64,000 nucleotides of DNA, taken from contig NC_071332.1 in NCBI RefSeq assembly GCF_010183535.1, forward strand, positions 20,460,001 through 20,524,000, given 5' to 3'. Below, one piece after another: positions 32,687-44,900 of the stretch (position 1 is the first letter of the stretch; each line of letters begins with the position of its first letter). The notes under the pieces were generated by a model that was given only the letters and a program-made list of their open reading frames with translations, searched no databases and was not told the DNA's origin. The position numbers were made by a program, and so were the translations under genes. Origin of the DNA: Caenorhabditis remanei. Its lineage: Eukaryota; Nematoda; Chromadorea; Rhabditida; Rhabditidae.

Positions 32687-35219
32687 CTATTTATCGTCAT
32701 CATGCTCCATACAATTCGCAATATCCTCCGCCAGAATCTCAATCATAATCTTGTATTTCTCGTAGTTCGGGTCCTTCGAGAAGTCATTCTGATCTTTGAA
32801 GAAGAAGCTGCTGGATCTAAGTTGCAACTGAATCGCATCCAATCCTGCGACGAACGCCAACTTCGAGAAATCAGAATCAGGAGAGAAACAATTTTGAAAT
32901 CTTTGAGTGTACTCCGTCCAGCTATTCGGCTTCTTGTACATTGTGCTGATATTTTTCAAATCCCCATTTTCAATCATAACGAGAATCGAGTCATTGTCAC
33001 AGAAATAGGTTTTCCGGGTGAAAACTTCCGTGCTTCCATTCTGAACTGATTTTTTTAAATTAAAACTGAAATTCGGTCCTCACCGGAAGCATTGATGTCA
33101 CTTTACAAACATCTGCCAGTTGTCCCTGTTGCTGAATTTGTGCGGGTAGCTCCCCCAGATAGAAGTCAGGCGTGCACATTCTCATAAACTCGTCACCGTG
33201 CTTTCTGTAATGGTAGAGTGCTTTGAATTCGTCGGAGAAAGTGAACTGATTTCCCATCTCTCGAATCGCACTCAAATCTTGTTGAATTCCAGCACAGAAC
33301 TGTTGAACATTTCCGGTTTGCGGAAAATTCGGATCAACTGAAACACTAAAATTCTTGGGGGCATTGAGGTGGAGTTTAGAAATTTGATATCGCAAAGTAG
33401 TCTTAGCGCTGGTAAGCAGCGCTAAATAGTGAGTTCAGCGCTAAATAGTGAGTTTTAGCGCTGGTAAGCAAATTACATACGTTTTGCCTGCGCCGCCACC
33501 ATCTCCACAAGTGACATGAATCCATCCGGATTGTTAGACATTTTCATCTCATTCGCTATCTTTGTAGCGAAATTGACAACATGCTCATCATACTTGGCGG
33601 CTCCTCCGAAAACCTGAAATTCCACAATTTAGGATGTAATCCTCCTAAACTAAAGTGTATACTTTATTCAATCTGCCGATCTGTCTATCATCCAACTGTC
33701 CTAAATGTTGGTGATCCTTGTAGTCCTTCCCTCCAAGACATGCCTTCAACTTCTCTAATTTGTAAACTTTTGGAGTTCCGGATTGAGTCGATTCAGTGTA
33801 TTGAGCTCTGAAATATGATATAATAACCGGGCTTTCTCTCTAAACCTACCCAATCTTCACATCCTTAAAACCGCTCGCCGACTTGAAAAACGCGTTGAGA
33901 TCTTCAATTTTATTCAAATCTCTCACCAACTTGGCGCCATCTCCAATCCCTCCGTCTCCTTTATTTGCCTCCAAATACTCTTTGAACGCCGCCTTCGCAT
34001 CAGCATCAGTCATATTATTAATCAAATCTTGAATTCGTTGTTGCTGAGCCTTCTTGATAATTCCATTTGCAGTTTTCGGCTGGATCAGCATATTGGCGAA
34101 GAAGAGAGTGCTAACTGAGAATTGTAAGACATCAAGTGTCGTCAGTTTCCCATTAATAGCCTTCTCCACGAGATTCGTCAGATTCATCAAAAATGAGAAT
34201 GAATCCACACTCAACACTGTCCACATCAAAAGAGTCGCTAGAATCCGTTGGGTTTGTGAGAAGATTTTTCCAGCGGCGGCGCCAGATGCTAGCTTAGCAC
34301 CGACGAATCCATTCAGGAGATTTAATGGAGCAGCAATAATGGATAACCAGAGCAAGACACTCTCCTGATCCGTCAAACTCTCTCCATGCGTCGCCTTGTC
34401 GATCAATCGTTGAGTGGCTCTGCTTACTCCCCATCCAGCTGACCCCAAGCCAACTGAGAGAAGAATCGGACCACTGATAAATCCGGCTGGTGTGACAAGA
34501 GAGAGCACTCCTACAGTCATTCCGACAGTTGTGACGATGACATCAGCAGATTTCCCGATTCTTGCACTCAAATCACATGCTGGAGAAGTGTTGAATCCAA
34601 CTGCAACTTCCTCATCCGGATCGAATTGGTACTCCCATTCAGAGTGACACGTGTAGAATAACTTCTTTGGATGACAATATTTCATCATTGGCATGTGATT
34701 ATTATTCTTCCAATCACTGAATCCATCATAGACACGTAGTGAGGTGTCAATGTATCTGTTGGTGTCCTGACCATTCTTCTTTTCCCAGAGAAGTCGGAAT
34801 AGCGGCACCTGAACAAGGAAATGAAAAAAATTGTTTTGAAAATATTTCATTATTTCAAGTACCTGATATTCCTTTTCTCCTTCCTTGCAGAAAACGAAAA
34901 TAAATCCCAATTTCATTCGTTTCTCCGGTGCCTCACGCCAGACTTCTCTGATCTTCTCGTAGCACTTCATTCCGAATTCTCGCTGATCTTTGGAATACGC
35001 CTGCTCCAGTGTCTCCGCTGCTTTCGTCGGTGGTCCATAAATTGCAAAACAGATCTTTGTAACACGCAATTCGACGGTCAAATCAGTCAAATCGTGGAAT
35101 TGACTACCTTCGAATTGTAGATAAGTGCATTGTTGCATGTTTCGAGCGGTCTTCTTCCATTTCTGCACGTCTTCATCGTCCCACGAGCTCAGGTATTCTC
35201 CACTGACAGTGTTGCCCAT
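32687..35219 (-). CDS. Nematode membrane-associated family protein, paralogue B
   Basis: Exons on the minus strand: 35219-34863, 34808-33850, 33807-33663, 33613-33481, 33337-33084, 33040-32687; 733 residues. Starts MGNTVSGEY (Gly2, Ser6: a good N-myristoylation context). The same four hydrophobic stretches as paralogue A are present, for example VGVLSLVTPAGFISGPILLS and LDVLQFSVSTLFFANMLIQP. The first four exons have exactly the lengths of A's (357, 959, 145, 133). Intron 1 is 54 bases, a multiple of three and stopless, so its retention would add 18 residues. Intron 4 carries two or three AGCGCT palindromes; paralogue A's introns have none. Function unknown; see paralogue A. Confidence 0.85.
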
Positions 35220-35502
35220 CGTACTGTAGAAATGCGGTTAGGCAAATTCGTACTTGCTAACGAATAAATATGAATAAGAATTCATACATCTTTACAAATT
35301 GAAAAAAATCCAATAAAATCAAGTATTTATTATTTGTACCAATTTCTTTTAAACGAAAAATGAAAGAGTTGAGTTTTTTGCACAGAAACTACAAACATTC
35401 ATAAGAAGTGAGCTGGAAATTAGAGAAATTGAAAGGAATCCGTTCGTTTTGGATGAGTTACCTGAATAATCATTTTAATTGGGCGAAAAGAAATAATTTT
35501 CA

Positions 35503-35593
35503 AGTTTAGCGCTGCTAACCAGCGCTGAGAATCGACTGTAGCGCTGCTTAACAGCGCTAAACTCACAATTTAACGCTGCTAAACAGCGCTAAA
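35503..35593. repeat. Three AGCGCT palindromes, intergenic
   Basis: Copies between the start of paralogue B and the 3' end of the next minus-strand gene, showing that the repeat is not confined to introns. Confidence 0.88.
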
Positions 35594-35742
35594 ATGACCT
35601 TGCAGTATTAAACTCACATAAAAAACATTAAACAAATTGATAAATTGAAGCAAAGTGAGCGACCGGTGAATGAGCGACCGGTGAATGGAGTGGTCTGTAA
35701 ATATAAATTGGGACTATAAAAATGTGGATCAAACTCACTTTT

Positions 35743-38031
35743 CTAACCGAACTTGTTATTATTTACTTCCCGTTTTGAACACGATATGGTTGGAAATGGC
35801 ATTCCCGCTTCGACATGATCACTATAATCATCTTCTTTTTCTGCATCTTCTCCCATTGGTTCTTCACTCGATTCCGAACTTTCAGTTGTGTACCAGTAGC
35901 CAATCGTCTCTCCAAGACGCTCCTCATCGTCTTCATCATCGAATCGCGCGATTTCCGACGCAGAACTTCCGCAGATGAAATCTTTGGAAAGATAGTCCAG
36001 TTTGTTTCTGGTAACTCTTTTTGCTCGAATTTCGGAATCCTTATCGTTTGAAGCAACGATTTCAGGTGGCTTCGATTTGAGCTTTCCAACTTCCTTTATG
36101 ATGAATTCTTTCGGGTCGTCAGGAATAGCTTCCCAATGGTTCATGTTGACCACCTTCTTCACGGAACAATACGTTTGACATCCTTTTCTAAAACATCTGC
36201 AACAATCGACTTGAGATTTGTTATACGTTTTCAAAATTTACCTATAAGTCGGATGTTCTCGTACTTCTCCTCTAAAGCGCCGGCTTCTTACGCCAAAACG
36301 CATTGTACCATTACACAAATGACACTGGATAAATTCCGGCACTTTTCCGGTTTTTCCTTTCCAAGAAATTTCAAGCATTTCAATGGTTTCTGAGGCCAGA
36401 TATGTCAGTTGCACTTCTTTCCTCTTTGGTAGTATAGGATACTTAAATTGCACCGGACTATGGTCCCTTTTCTTCGGAGCTTTGTAATTTCTGTCCCAGA
36501 TTGTCCCATATTTTTCTTTTCTCTTCATTTCTTGAACACGTTCCAGGTTTTTGAACAGAAGCGAAGAAGAGCGTGATAAGGAGTCACTGTATGCCGGGTA
36601 TTTTGAAAGCGCATGTGGTGCTTTCACGACCTTTTGGAATGAAGACGAATCATCAGGTGGTTTTATTGACTTTTTGAATATTTCAGAATTCATATACTCG
36701 GTAACCCGCAATTCATTGAAAATTAGCTTCTGAGCCTTCGCCTGTTTTTGACGGACCGATTCGTAAAGTTTTGCTTTTTTCGAATCAATAAGTTTCAGTA
36801 TATCTAGTTCTAACTCATCTTCCGATTGACCTTCTTCTTTAGGCTCCTCAACTTCATCGATAAGAACAACGGAGCGGCTTCTAGCCTCTCTATTCATTAC
36901 TTCTCCGTCCTGAAGAATAAGAGCCGGCCGTTTTCCGAATGGGAGAAGTTGACTCTTCGTGAAACGCTTTACTGTGCTTTGAGCGATTCTACTAATCTCT
37001 TCAATTTTGTTGTCCGGTACGTCTTTCATCGGTTCTTCAGCTCCGAGGAAGATTCGATCTACTGGAGGCTCGTCAACGCTTGTTGGTTTTTCTGTCTTGA
37101 AAACGGGAATGTCAACTTTTGGTACGTCTTCTGTCCACGTTGGATTTATTGATTTAAGTCGTGGGTGCTGAAATACAAACGTGGTAAGCGCTAATCAGGA
37201 CTGAAAATCTGCGTTAGCGCCGCTAACCAACATTAAAATTCGTTGTATCAAAGTTTTAGCGCTGTTAAGCAGCGCTAAAATGTCACATTGTCAACTTTTA
37301 GCGCTGTTTAGCAGCGCTAAAATTCCACGTATTACAATTTTAGCGCTGATTAGCAGCGCTAAACACTCTATTTATCTTGTTTTGTTTTGAAACATGACCG
37401 ATGTATTGGCAGGTAAGTGTCCTTTTCTGCTGTTTTTACTTACACTGTTCACCGGGAGGCTTGTAGCTCTCTGATACGAGTTGCACTCTTGCTCATAATC
37501 GTCGATTGGCTCTTCTTTCACTTCAATTAGTTCATCTTTCACCACTTTATTCACTGTTTGACACTGTTGCAAAGCAATTAACTGCCGATTTCGTCTGTTA
37601 CTCCAATTCAGTCTTCGTGAAACACGCATTTTGTTAGATGCTCTGTTCGGAGATTTATTGAGCTCAATTGGTTCGGCTTTTGGTTCTTTTATCAAAATAT
37701 TACTACTAGATGGTCCAGCTTGTTCTTCGATTATTTCATTTCGGGGAGGCATCTTCCGAACGAAATAAATTTGCTTCTCGACTCTCTTCTGTGGGGAAAT
37801 ATGATTCAAAATTGAAGAATCCGACGTAACATCTTCTGCAGCAATTGACACAGTATCTTTTCGAATTTCGGTTACTTTTCCATCTTCTGAAAAACTATAT
37901 TATAAATAGACTAAGTTTGAAACTTTGAACTTACGATAACTTATACTCCGATTTTGTTCATCAAGCATTTTTTGATTTTTCTCCCAATTCGTCCATTCCA
38001 GACTGCATTTCTTTGCGGTAGATTCTCCCAT
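35743..38031 (-). CDS. Unrecognised 636-residue protein with Cys/His cluster
   Basis: Exons on the minus strand: 38031-37935, 37886-37444, 37167-36242, 36187-35743; phases consistent. The first part is low-complexity and charged, with repeated short acidic Lys/Glu motifs (IKEPKAEPIEL, VKDELIEVKEEPIDD) that resemble SUMO-attachment sites (psi-K-x-E). The middle is helical (ILKLIDSKKAKLYESVRQKQ). Residues about 460-500 contain CHLCNGTMRFG...HPTYRKGCQTYC, a possible zinc-binding cluster split by the last intron. The tail is strongly acidic (DDEDDEERLGE, AEKEDDYSDHVE). This looks like a chromatin or nuclear protein; that is inference from composition only. Intron 2 has a palindrome array. Confidence 0.72.
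37196..37365. repeat. AGCGCT palindrome array (intron of 35743 gene)
   Basis: Four to five copies filling most of the 37168-37443 intron. Confidence 0.9.
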
Positions 38032-38136
38032 GTTATTTGATTCTACGTATCGATTTTAAGAGCGATCAAGAGAAGCAAAAATAGAAGAAATGGAATTCAC
38101 ACGATTGCGAAATCGAACAAAAACAACACAAAAATA

Positions 38137-39134
38137 TTAATTTATTTGAACCGACTTTGTTAAGTTATCAAACACAACAGAACGCAACATTATCTTTTTC
38201 AAAATACCAATAATCTCAATCTTGCACTCGATTTTCTCCATCTTTCCGAAACTTCTGGAGAAGTAGTACGCCAGAAGGTGTACACAAATCCAATCGACTT
38301 GTCTTTCGAGCACGGATACTTGGAAGTATCGACAAGGACAGTAGTGGACTTGTGGGTAGAAGAATTGAAGAGATTCCTTTCGTTTTGCGTGTTCTACCTG
38401 CAAAAAGACGATGGATTTGACGCTAAAAGTCATGTTAAGGCAAAAATGACACCTGCGGTTTAGCGCTGTTAACCAGCGCTAAAAATCAGCTTTAGCGCTG
38501 CTAACTAACCAGCGCTAAAATTCAGCATTAGCGCTGCTAACCAGCGCTAAAATTCAGCATTAGCGCTGCTAACCAGCGCTAAAATTCAGCATTAGCGCTG
38601 CTAACCAGCGCTAAAATTCAGCATTAGCGCTGCTAGCCAGCGCTAAAATTCAGCATTAGCGCTGCTAACCAGCGCTAAAATTCAGCTTTAGCGCTAAACA
38701 CACTTACCTCTACAAAACTTCGCTGTAAATGTCTGAAATTCTCCGATGCTTTTTTCCTTTTCGGTCGTCTCAACTCCCACTCACTTCTCCAATCGAAAAT
38801 CGGTTTTTCTTGAAAATCTTCGAATACTCGCGGCTTCTGTCGGATTTCGGAGCGCGGAGTCGTCAACTCTCGCACTTTGCCACGCTCCATTAGCTGGAAA
38901 CTCTGAAATTTGAGAAATAGTTGAGGAATTTTTCGCCGGTGACAAACCGTGGCCACAACTTCGGGTTTTATGAGACCACCGATGGCGGTGAGGTCTTCCA
39001 GGTAGGTTTCTGAATCGACGGCATCAGAAATGATGGAGAGAACTGTCTGAAATTTACATTTTTTGAGGTTTTTAACCGGTTTTTCATCAAATTTCATAAA
39101 AAATCACCTTTTTCACAGCGTTAAAAACTTCCAT
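38137..39134 (-). CDS. sws-1: SWIM-type zinc finger protein, Shu-complex subunit SWS1 (ZSWIM7)
   Basis: Exons on the minus strand: 39134-39108 (MEVFNAVKK), 39046-38708, 38397-38137; 208 residues. SWS1 proteins work with RAD-51 paralogues to promote RAD51 filament formation in homologous recombination. The defining SWIM motif C-x-C-x(n)-C-x-H is in the last exon: HYCPCRYFQVSVLERQVDWI then CVHLLAYYFS, closely matching the ZSWIM7 pattern as I remember it. The middle of exon 2 (ERGKVRELTTPRSEI... to WELRRPKRKKAS) is not obviously conserved and could hide another small intron. Only 209 bases separate it from the mS35 start, so the two share a divergent promoter region. Confidence 0.82.
38460..38697. 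repeat. AGCGCT palindromes, locally amplified 32-bp tandem (sws-1 intron 2)
   Basis: About eight palindromes. Five or six form a tight tandem of period 32 (CATTAGCGCTGCTAACCAGC plus GCTAAAATTCAG). They look nearly identical, so this array is a recent local expansion. Confidence 0.92.
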
Positions 39135-39343
39135 TTGAATGCGCGGGCTGAAATGGCTGGGGGACTAACAGGATTTCTCAAGGTCGCACTCCGTGTACTC
39201 CACGCGGACAAGTGACGAGCAATTTATTTTTTTTACAATTTCATTCAACTTTTCTTGATATTGTTCTATTTTCTTGCCCTTTCTTCAATATTTTATGAAA
39301 AATAATGAAAAATAAGTTATTTTCCAGGTAAAAACTGACTAAA
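39135..39343. promoter_or_regulatory. Divergent promoter region sws-1 / mS35
   Basis: 209 bases between the two start codons. Positions 39183-39217 (GTCGCACTCCGTGTACTCC...GGACAAGTG) share the GGACAAGTG phrase and GC-rich context with 47518-47556, upstream of the 47913 gene. No TATA box or known nematode element can be asserted. Confidence 0.4.
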
Positions 39344-41206
39344 ATGCACCGTCTGTCTCACATATCCACTCGAAATCGGTCAACTTTGGCGGATAAGCTG
39401 AGAAGTGCCGTTGGAGGCTCAGATTATGGAAAATCGAAGCAAGCATTGGCTGCTGGTTCTATCGCTGCGAAAGATGAAAATGTAGGTGATAAATTCAACG
39501 AAATTTGATCAAAATTCAGGTCATTCATTTTGCTTTAAAAGAGAATTTCGCCGGTAAAAATTCAGACAGACTCATTCTTTTCAAATTTCATATCAATCTT
39601 TCAAATTTTCTAGGGCGAAGACTTCCGCGAACTGTATGTCATGCCGAAGCGAAAACTTCGCGGTCAAATCCAACTGGAGCAGAACACTGGCCGTGCCGAG
39701 ATCAAGACACGAAGCAGATTCGATTTGATGGATCGTCTCGCTGAACGGCCGCCAAGAAGTGAAGAAATGGACCCGGAGAAGAACAAATGGTCAGATGTGT
39801 GGCCGGCAGCTCGTACATTTGCTGCAAGTGTCGTTCCACTGCCAGTGAGAATGGGATCCCGGCCGAATGTAGAAAAACGAGCGCCGTTCAAAAAGGAGGG
39901 CAATTTGGAGCTCGTGAAAATCCCAAATTTCCTTCATTTAACACCAGTGGCTATCAAGCAGCATTGTGATGCTATTAAAAGTGAGTTTTATAAAAGTTTT
40001 ATAAAACCAGCAACGTTAAAAACCAAATATTTTCCAGAATTCTGCACTCCATTCCCACCAGAACTCATCGCTACCCCCTCTCTCGCTGCCACGTGCCTCC
40101 CAATCAGTGTTCAATACTCCACGTATATCCATCAAGGAACCAACATTCGTGACATTAGAAGTCGCGTTGTCACCATGATTGTCGACGTGGAATCACTGAA
40201 ACTCACTGAAAATGCACAAGAGAAGTTCATTCGTCTCGCCGGAAAACGATACAACAAGGAGAGTAAGAAGCTGACAATCATCACCGATCGATGTCATACG
40301 AGGAAGCAAAATTTGGATTACGCACACTATTTGTTGACGGTTTTGTACCATGAGGCGAATAAAGTGGAACAATGGGCGGAGCTTAAGGTAAATTTTGTGA
40401 AGAATCGGCAGAAATAAAGATTTTAGCGCTGCTAATCAGATGTTAGACAGCGCAAAAATTTCAATACGTGGAATTTTAACGCTGGTTAGCAGCGCTAAAA
40501 AACGACAACGAGGAATTTTAGCGCTGCTTAACAGCGCTAAACTTTTGATTCGTGGAATTTTAGCGCTGGTTAACAGCGCTAAAAAACGACACCGTGAAAT
40601 TTTAGCGCTGCTAAACAGCGCTAAAATTTCGATACGTGGAATTTTAACGCTGGTTAGCAGCGCTAAAAATTGGAACGAGATATTTTAGCGCTGCTAACCA
40701 GCGCTAAAATTTCGACACGTATAATTTTAGCGCTGCTACACAGCGCTAAACTTTTGATACGTGGAATTTTAGCGCTGCTAAACAGCGCCAAACTTTTGAT
40801 ACCTAGATTTTTAGCGCTGCTAAACAGCGCTAAACTTTTGATTCGTGGAATTTTAACGCTGCTAAACAGCGCTAAAATTTCAAAACGCCTTTTAGCGCTG
40901 CTAACCAGCGCTAAATTGATTTTTAACGCTGGTTAGCAGCGCTAAAATTTAAACATCACTAATTTTATCAATTTTCAGGAGCGATCCGACAATCTTCAAG
41001 TAGAATTCGAGGGCTCCGAGACGAAGACAAAACTGGTGGACTTGATAGAAAAAGCGAAGACAGCCGGATTGAAACCAGATGAGTCATCGATTACGGAGTT
41101 CGGCGAAATGTGGAAATCATATCGAAATAGTGAGGAGACTGTGGACAAAACAAGAGAATACGGACGACAGATGAAGAAATTGCTGGGAATTTCTGGAAAT
41201 AATTAA
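39344..41206 (+). CDS. MRPS35: Mitochondrial ribosomal small-subunit protein mS35 (MRPS35 / MRP-S28 family)
   Basis: Exons 39344-39481, 39614-39980, 40038-40387, 40979-41206 (TAA), 360 residues. mS35 is a metazoan-type component of the mitoribosome small subunit. The conserved core is in exon 3: NIRDIRSRVVTMIVDVESL, then KFIRLAGKRYNKESKKLTI, ITDRCHTRKQNLDYAHYLL and TVLYHEANKVEQW. The N-terminus (MHRLSHISTRNRSTL) is basic and hydroxylated without acidic residues, as expected of a matrix-targeting presequence. Intron 3 (40388-40978) is nearly all AGCGCT palindromes, the longest array in the window. Confidence 0.92.
40424..40948. repeat. AGCGCT palindrome array, longest (mS35 intron 3)
   Basis: About 12-13 palindromes at 35-45 base spacing, with spacers such as TTCGATACGTGGAA and AACGACACCGTG. 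Both orientations of the asymmetric centre occur. Confidence 0.92.
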
Positions 41207-41905
41207 TTGATTTTTTGTAGAATTTTATATACATTATTAGTGTTCTTTAGATAATTGTTTGTTTTTCCGCTGTTTTTTGTATTAGAATTCGAAATAATTG
41301 TTATGTTTCATATCTTCACTTCCATTTTCAGAATATTAATTTCAATAATTGAAATCCAATTTTTGGACCGAAAGTTCAGCATCCTCCTATCGACGCCTGA
41401 AACTTTTCTGTCATTGACACTTTTTAGAGACAAAAAGAAGATAAGAAGTTTGGAAAAAGTGCAAAGGAACAAAGAGAGACTGGAAATTTATCAGATTTTT
41501 ATTTTTTATCAGAATATTTTTTGCATTGCTTCTTTTTTTTGCTGGAGTTGGTAATTTTTAGCGGAACTTTTAGAAAATTTTCAAAAAGAAAACATTTTTT
41601 GACTGATCAGCTAAACACCAGGCAGTGCCAGTGTGTTGATTTGAACTTGCTGATTTTGTCAATTTAGGTGTCTAATGAACAAAATAAATATGATGAAAAG
41701 TCAGAAAAATGATAAGAAAGGGGGGAGGAGCCTAGGGGACAGGGCGGGTTGTCGTCATTTTTTTGAAACACTTTTTTTCTTTTTTTTGAGTTTTTTTCCG
41801 AATGAGTTTTCTGGAGAAACATAATTGTAGCGTTAGGATTACTGTAGCTTCTCCAGGTTACTGTAGCTTTGATATCACTATTCTATTTTTGCAGAATAAA
41901 AAAGA
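41207..41905. other. Intergenic spacer, no gene seen
   Basis: AT-rich. Contains TACTGTAGC phrases (41830-41870) typical of dispersed Caenorhabditis repeats and a G-rich stretch near 41720. It should include the promoter of the SLC2 gene; no element is identifiable. Confidence 0.4.
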
Positions 41906-44900
41906 ATGTTTCCCCTGAAAGGTCGCCTCTTTTTGGCCACCCTCTCGCATGCAATATTCTCACAGTATGGAGAAATTATGGCAGCATGTTTGAATCTGAT
42001 GAATGTTCCGATTAAGGAGTTCTTCCGAGAAAGTTTGAGAAAGAATTATGGAGTGGAGAGTGATCAGAGGTGAGTTTTTCTGAAATTTGAGTTTAAAAAA
42101 AAAATTGATTATCGTGGCGAGACCCAAATCTGGTTGAATCTGAAAATGTAGATTTCTTGAAATTTGATTAAGAACCGACTGAGATACAGTATTCTTTATG
42201 AACTAGTTTTTTACGTCATGTTATTCGAAGTAGCTGGAATCAAAGAATCTGGAAACTTTTTGGGGTACTGTAGATGTTCATTTCGAGACCTGAGACCCAA
42301 ATATACATACTTGTCAAGGTCCGCCCTGGAAAGGCTGACTTCAAAAAAATAACTGTTTTTTTCCGATTTTTAATTGAAAATGTGAACTTTTCTGATGATG
42401 TTTCAGAATTTCATCGAAGTCTAAAGATAGTCATAAATTTGACAATTTTTCCAAAAAAAAATCGAAAAATTGAAATTTTAACTTTGGACCCAATTATCCG
42501 GGCTTTTGCACCAGAGTTGCATGGAATTCCGACTTTCGACTTCCGTCATGGAATTTACGGAAAGTACATTTTGCAGAAATACATTGAAAAGTTATCTAAA
42601 AGGATAAAAAACTGGCTTTTCTTCAGCCAAAAATTAATTTTCTACCGATTTTCGCGAATTTTATGATCTTGCAGTTTTTGAAAATTTGTGAAAAAAAAAT
42701 CTGATTTCGACTTCCGACTTCCGACTTCCGGATAAGAAATGTTCACTTCCATGCAACTCTGCTCTGGACCTGCCGAATCTTAAAATTCAACTTTTGACAA
42801 TTTTCAACCATTAGGTGAAAGCTGTATGCGGTACATTATTTTTTTAATAGCGGAGAATTACAATTTCGTGGTGGGACCCAGATCTGAAAGTTAAGTTATT
42901 AAACATTTCCATAGTTGTCAAGGCCCGGCCCGGGCAAATTGGCGCCAAAGTCAAATTTTCAAATTTTTTAAAAATTTTTTCGAATTTTTTGAATTTTTTC
43001 GCGAAAAAGTCTAATTTTCGACTATGATTCAGAATTAGAAGAAAATCTGAAAAATAGTAAAAAAAATGGTCACATTTTCGATAAAAAATTGAAAAAATTT
43101 CGAAAAAAAATTAGGAAAAAAAGGGACATTTTTTGAAGCCGGGCCTTGAAAATTTTCTACCGGCCCGGCCCGGGCCTTGACAACTATGAACATTTCTATA
43201 ACTATAGTCATGACTGTACATTTTAACATTCTAATTCTAAAACTCAATTCATTTTCTCCAATTCCAACCCCACATGACTCTCTTCCGTGATTTCTTTTTC
43301 CCGCAATAAAAAAACTCTCCACCTATTTTTAGTGCAGAAATTTGACCTACCTCAATGACGTCCGAGTAGGAACTTGAACTGACTGATAAGAGGTGTTGTT
43401 ATCAATAAGAAAAAGAGGGAAAACGTAAATTTTGTTACTATGGGAATACTATGAAATCATATGTGATTTCATGTGACTTAAAAAAGACTTTGATCATTAA
43501 AAATTGTTGAGACAATATGTAGAAAAAAAGTTGGTGTCTTGAGTAGGAGGACAGGACAAATAAACAATTTTTAAAAGTGCTTGAAAATAGACAACATTGA
43601 GATAACAAATACATTTTACTAAAAAAATTATTTTAGATACCGGGAAGTTGACAGAGCCCGGATAATTGGAAAAATTCAAAATTTTCGTAATTAGAAGAAA
43701 TTCTGAAAAATCATCAAAAATGTTCATATTTTCGAGGAAAAATTGGAAAAAATTGGTCAATTTTTTGAAGCCGGCCCGGTTTCAAGACAATTCTGATGAA
43801 TATAATAATCTTTTAAACATTCAACATATTCTTCCAGTTTCGAAACGATATTCTCAGCATGTGCCTCTTTTATGTTCATCGGATTGGCTATCTCATTTGC
43901 AGTTATGGGAAAGTTGATGGATGGTTTGGGAAGGAAGGAAACGATATTGTTACGGTAAGTACTGCACGTAACCTTTACCTTAAAGGGGGGACACCGGTAT
44001 TCCAAAAATTGAGATTTTTTGATATGGATCAAATCAGAATTTTGCGGAATAGAGAAAAGTCTCTCGGAGACAGGTCCGAAAATTAGTCTAACACGAGTTA
44101 TGAGGCCTCAAAGTGTCAAAAAAAGCCTCTCGTCGTGAAGATTTGCCTCATATTTCAACGTAAAATTTTCTCGCCGTGCACGTGGAAAAATGTTGAAATA
44201 TAATGAAAAATTCCATGCGAGAAGCCCTTTTTTGGCACTTTGAGGCCTCACAACTCGTTTTAAACTAATTTTCGGACCCGGCTCCAAGAGACTTTATTCT
44301 TTTCCACAAAATTCTGAGTTGATCCATATCAAAAAATCTCAATTTTTGGAATACCGGTGTCCCCCTTTAATGAAAAATATCAGAAAACAGAAATAAGTAG
44401 ATTTTTTGTCAAAATGTGCAGTAAGATATACAATTTGGAGAGGGTGTTACGGTATTGCTCTTTGTCCCAACAAGAACTTTTTTATGGATCATACAGCTCA
44501 AGGGTAGAGCTCCATTTTTGAAGTTGACAACTTTTTTATACGGTCACTCCCCAGAGAGTTATGGTAATTTTAAGACGACAGGTCGATTCGAGGAAGAAAT
44601 TACTTTGTCGATATGTAACTCTCTAGGGAGTGTCCGTAAAAAAAGTTGTCAACTACAAAAATGGAGCTCTACGTTTGATCTACCCATTGTTATAAAATCT
44701 GAAAAATATGAATAAAATTTGAATCTGTGACAGTGTTTCAAAATTGTAATACAATTTTTAACTCAATTTTTTCCAGAAGTTTCCTTGGGATCCTCGGATC
44801 AGTATGCATGCTAACATCCCTTCTTACCAACCGATTCGAATTATATGTCATCGGACATCTGATAGCAGGAATGCTTCAAGGACTCCGAGTAGTTTTGATC

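Noticed and set aside
36136..36393. Plus-strand open frames over the 35743-38031 gene
   Set aside because: Shadows of the minus-strand exons, which have proper splice sites and consistent phases.
40440..40936. Open frames with repeated LNSAK-type peptides in mS35 intron 3
   Set aside because: They are translations of the AGCGCT palindrome array inside an intron bounded by good splice sites; similar peptides appear on either strand wherever the array occurs.
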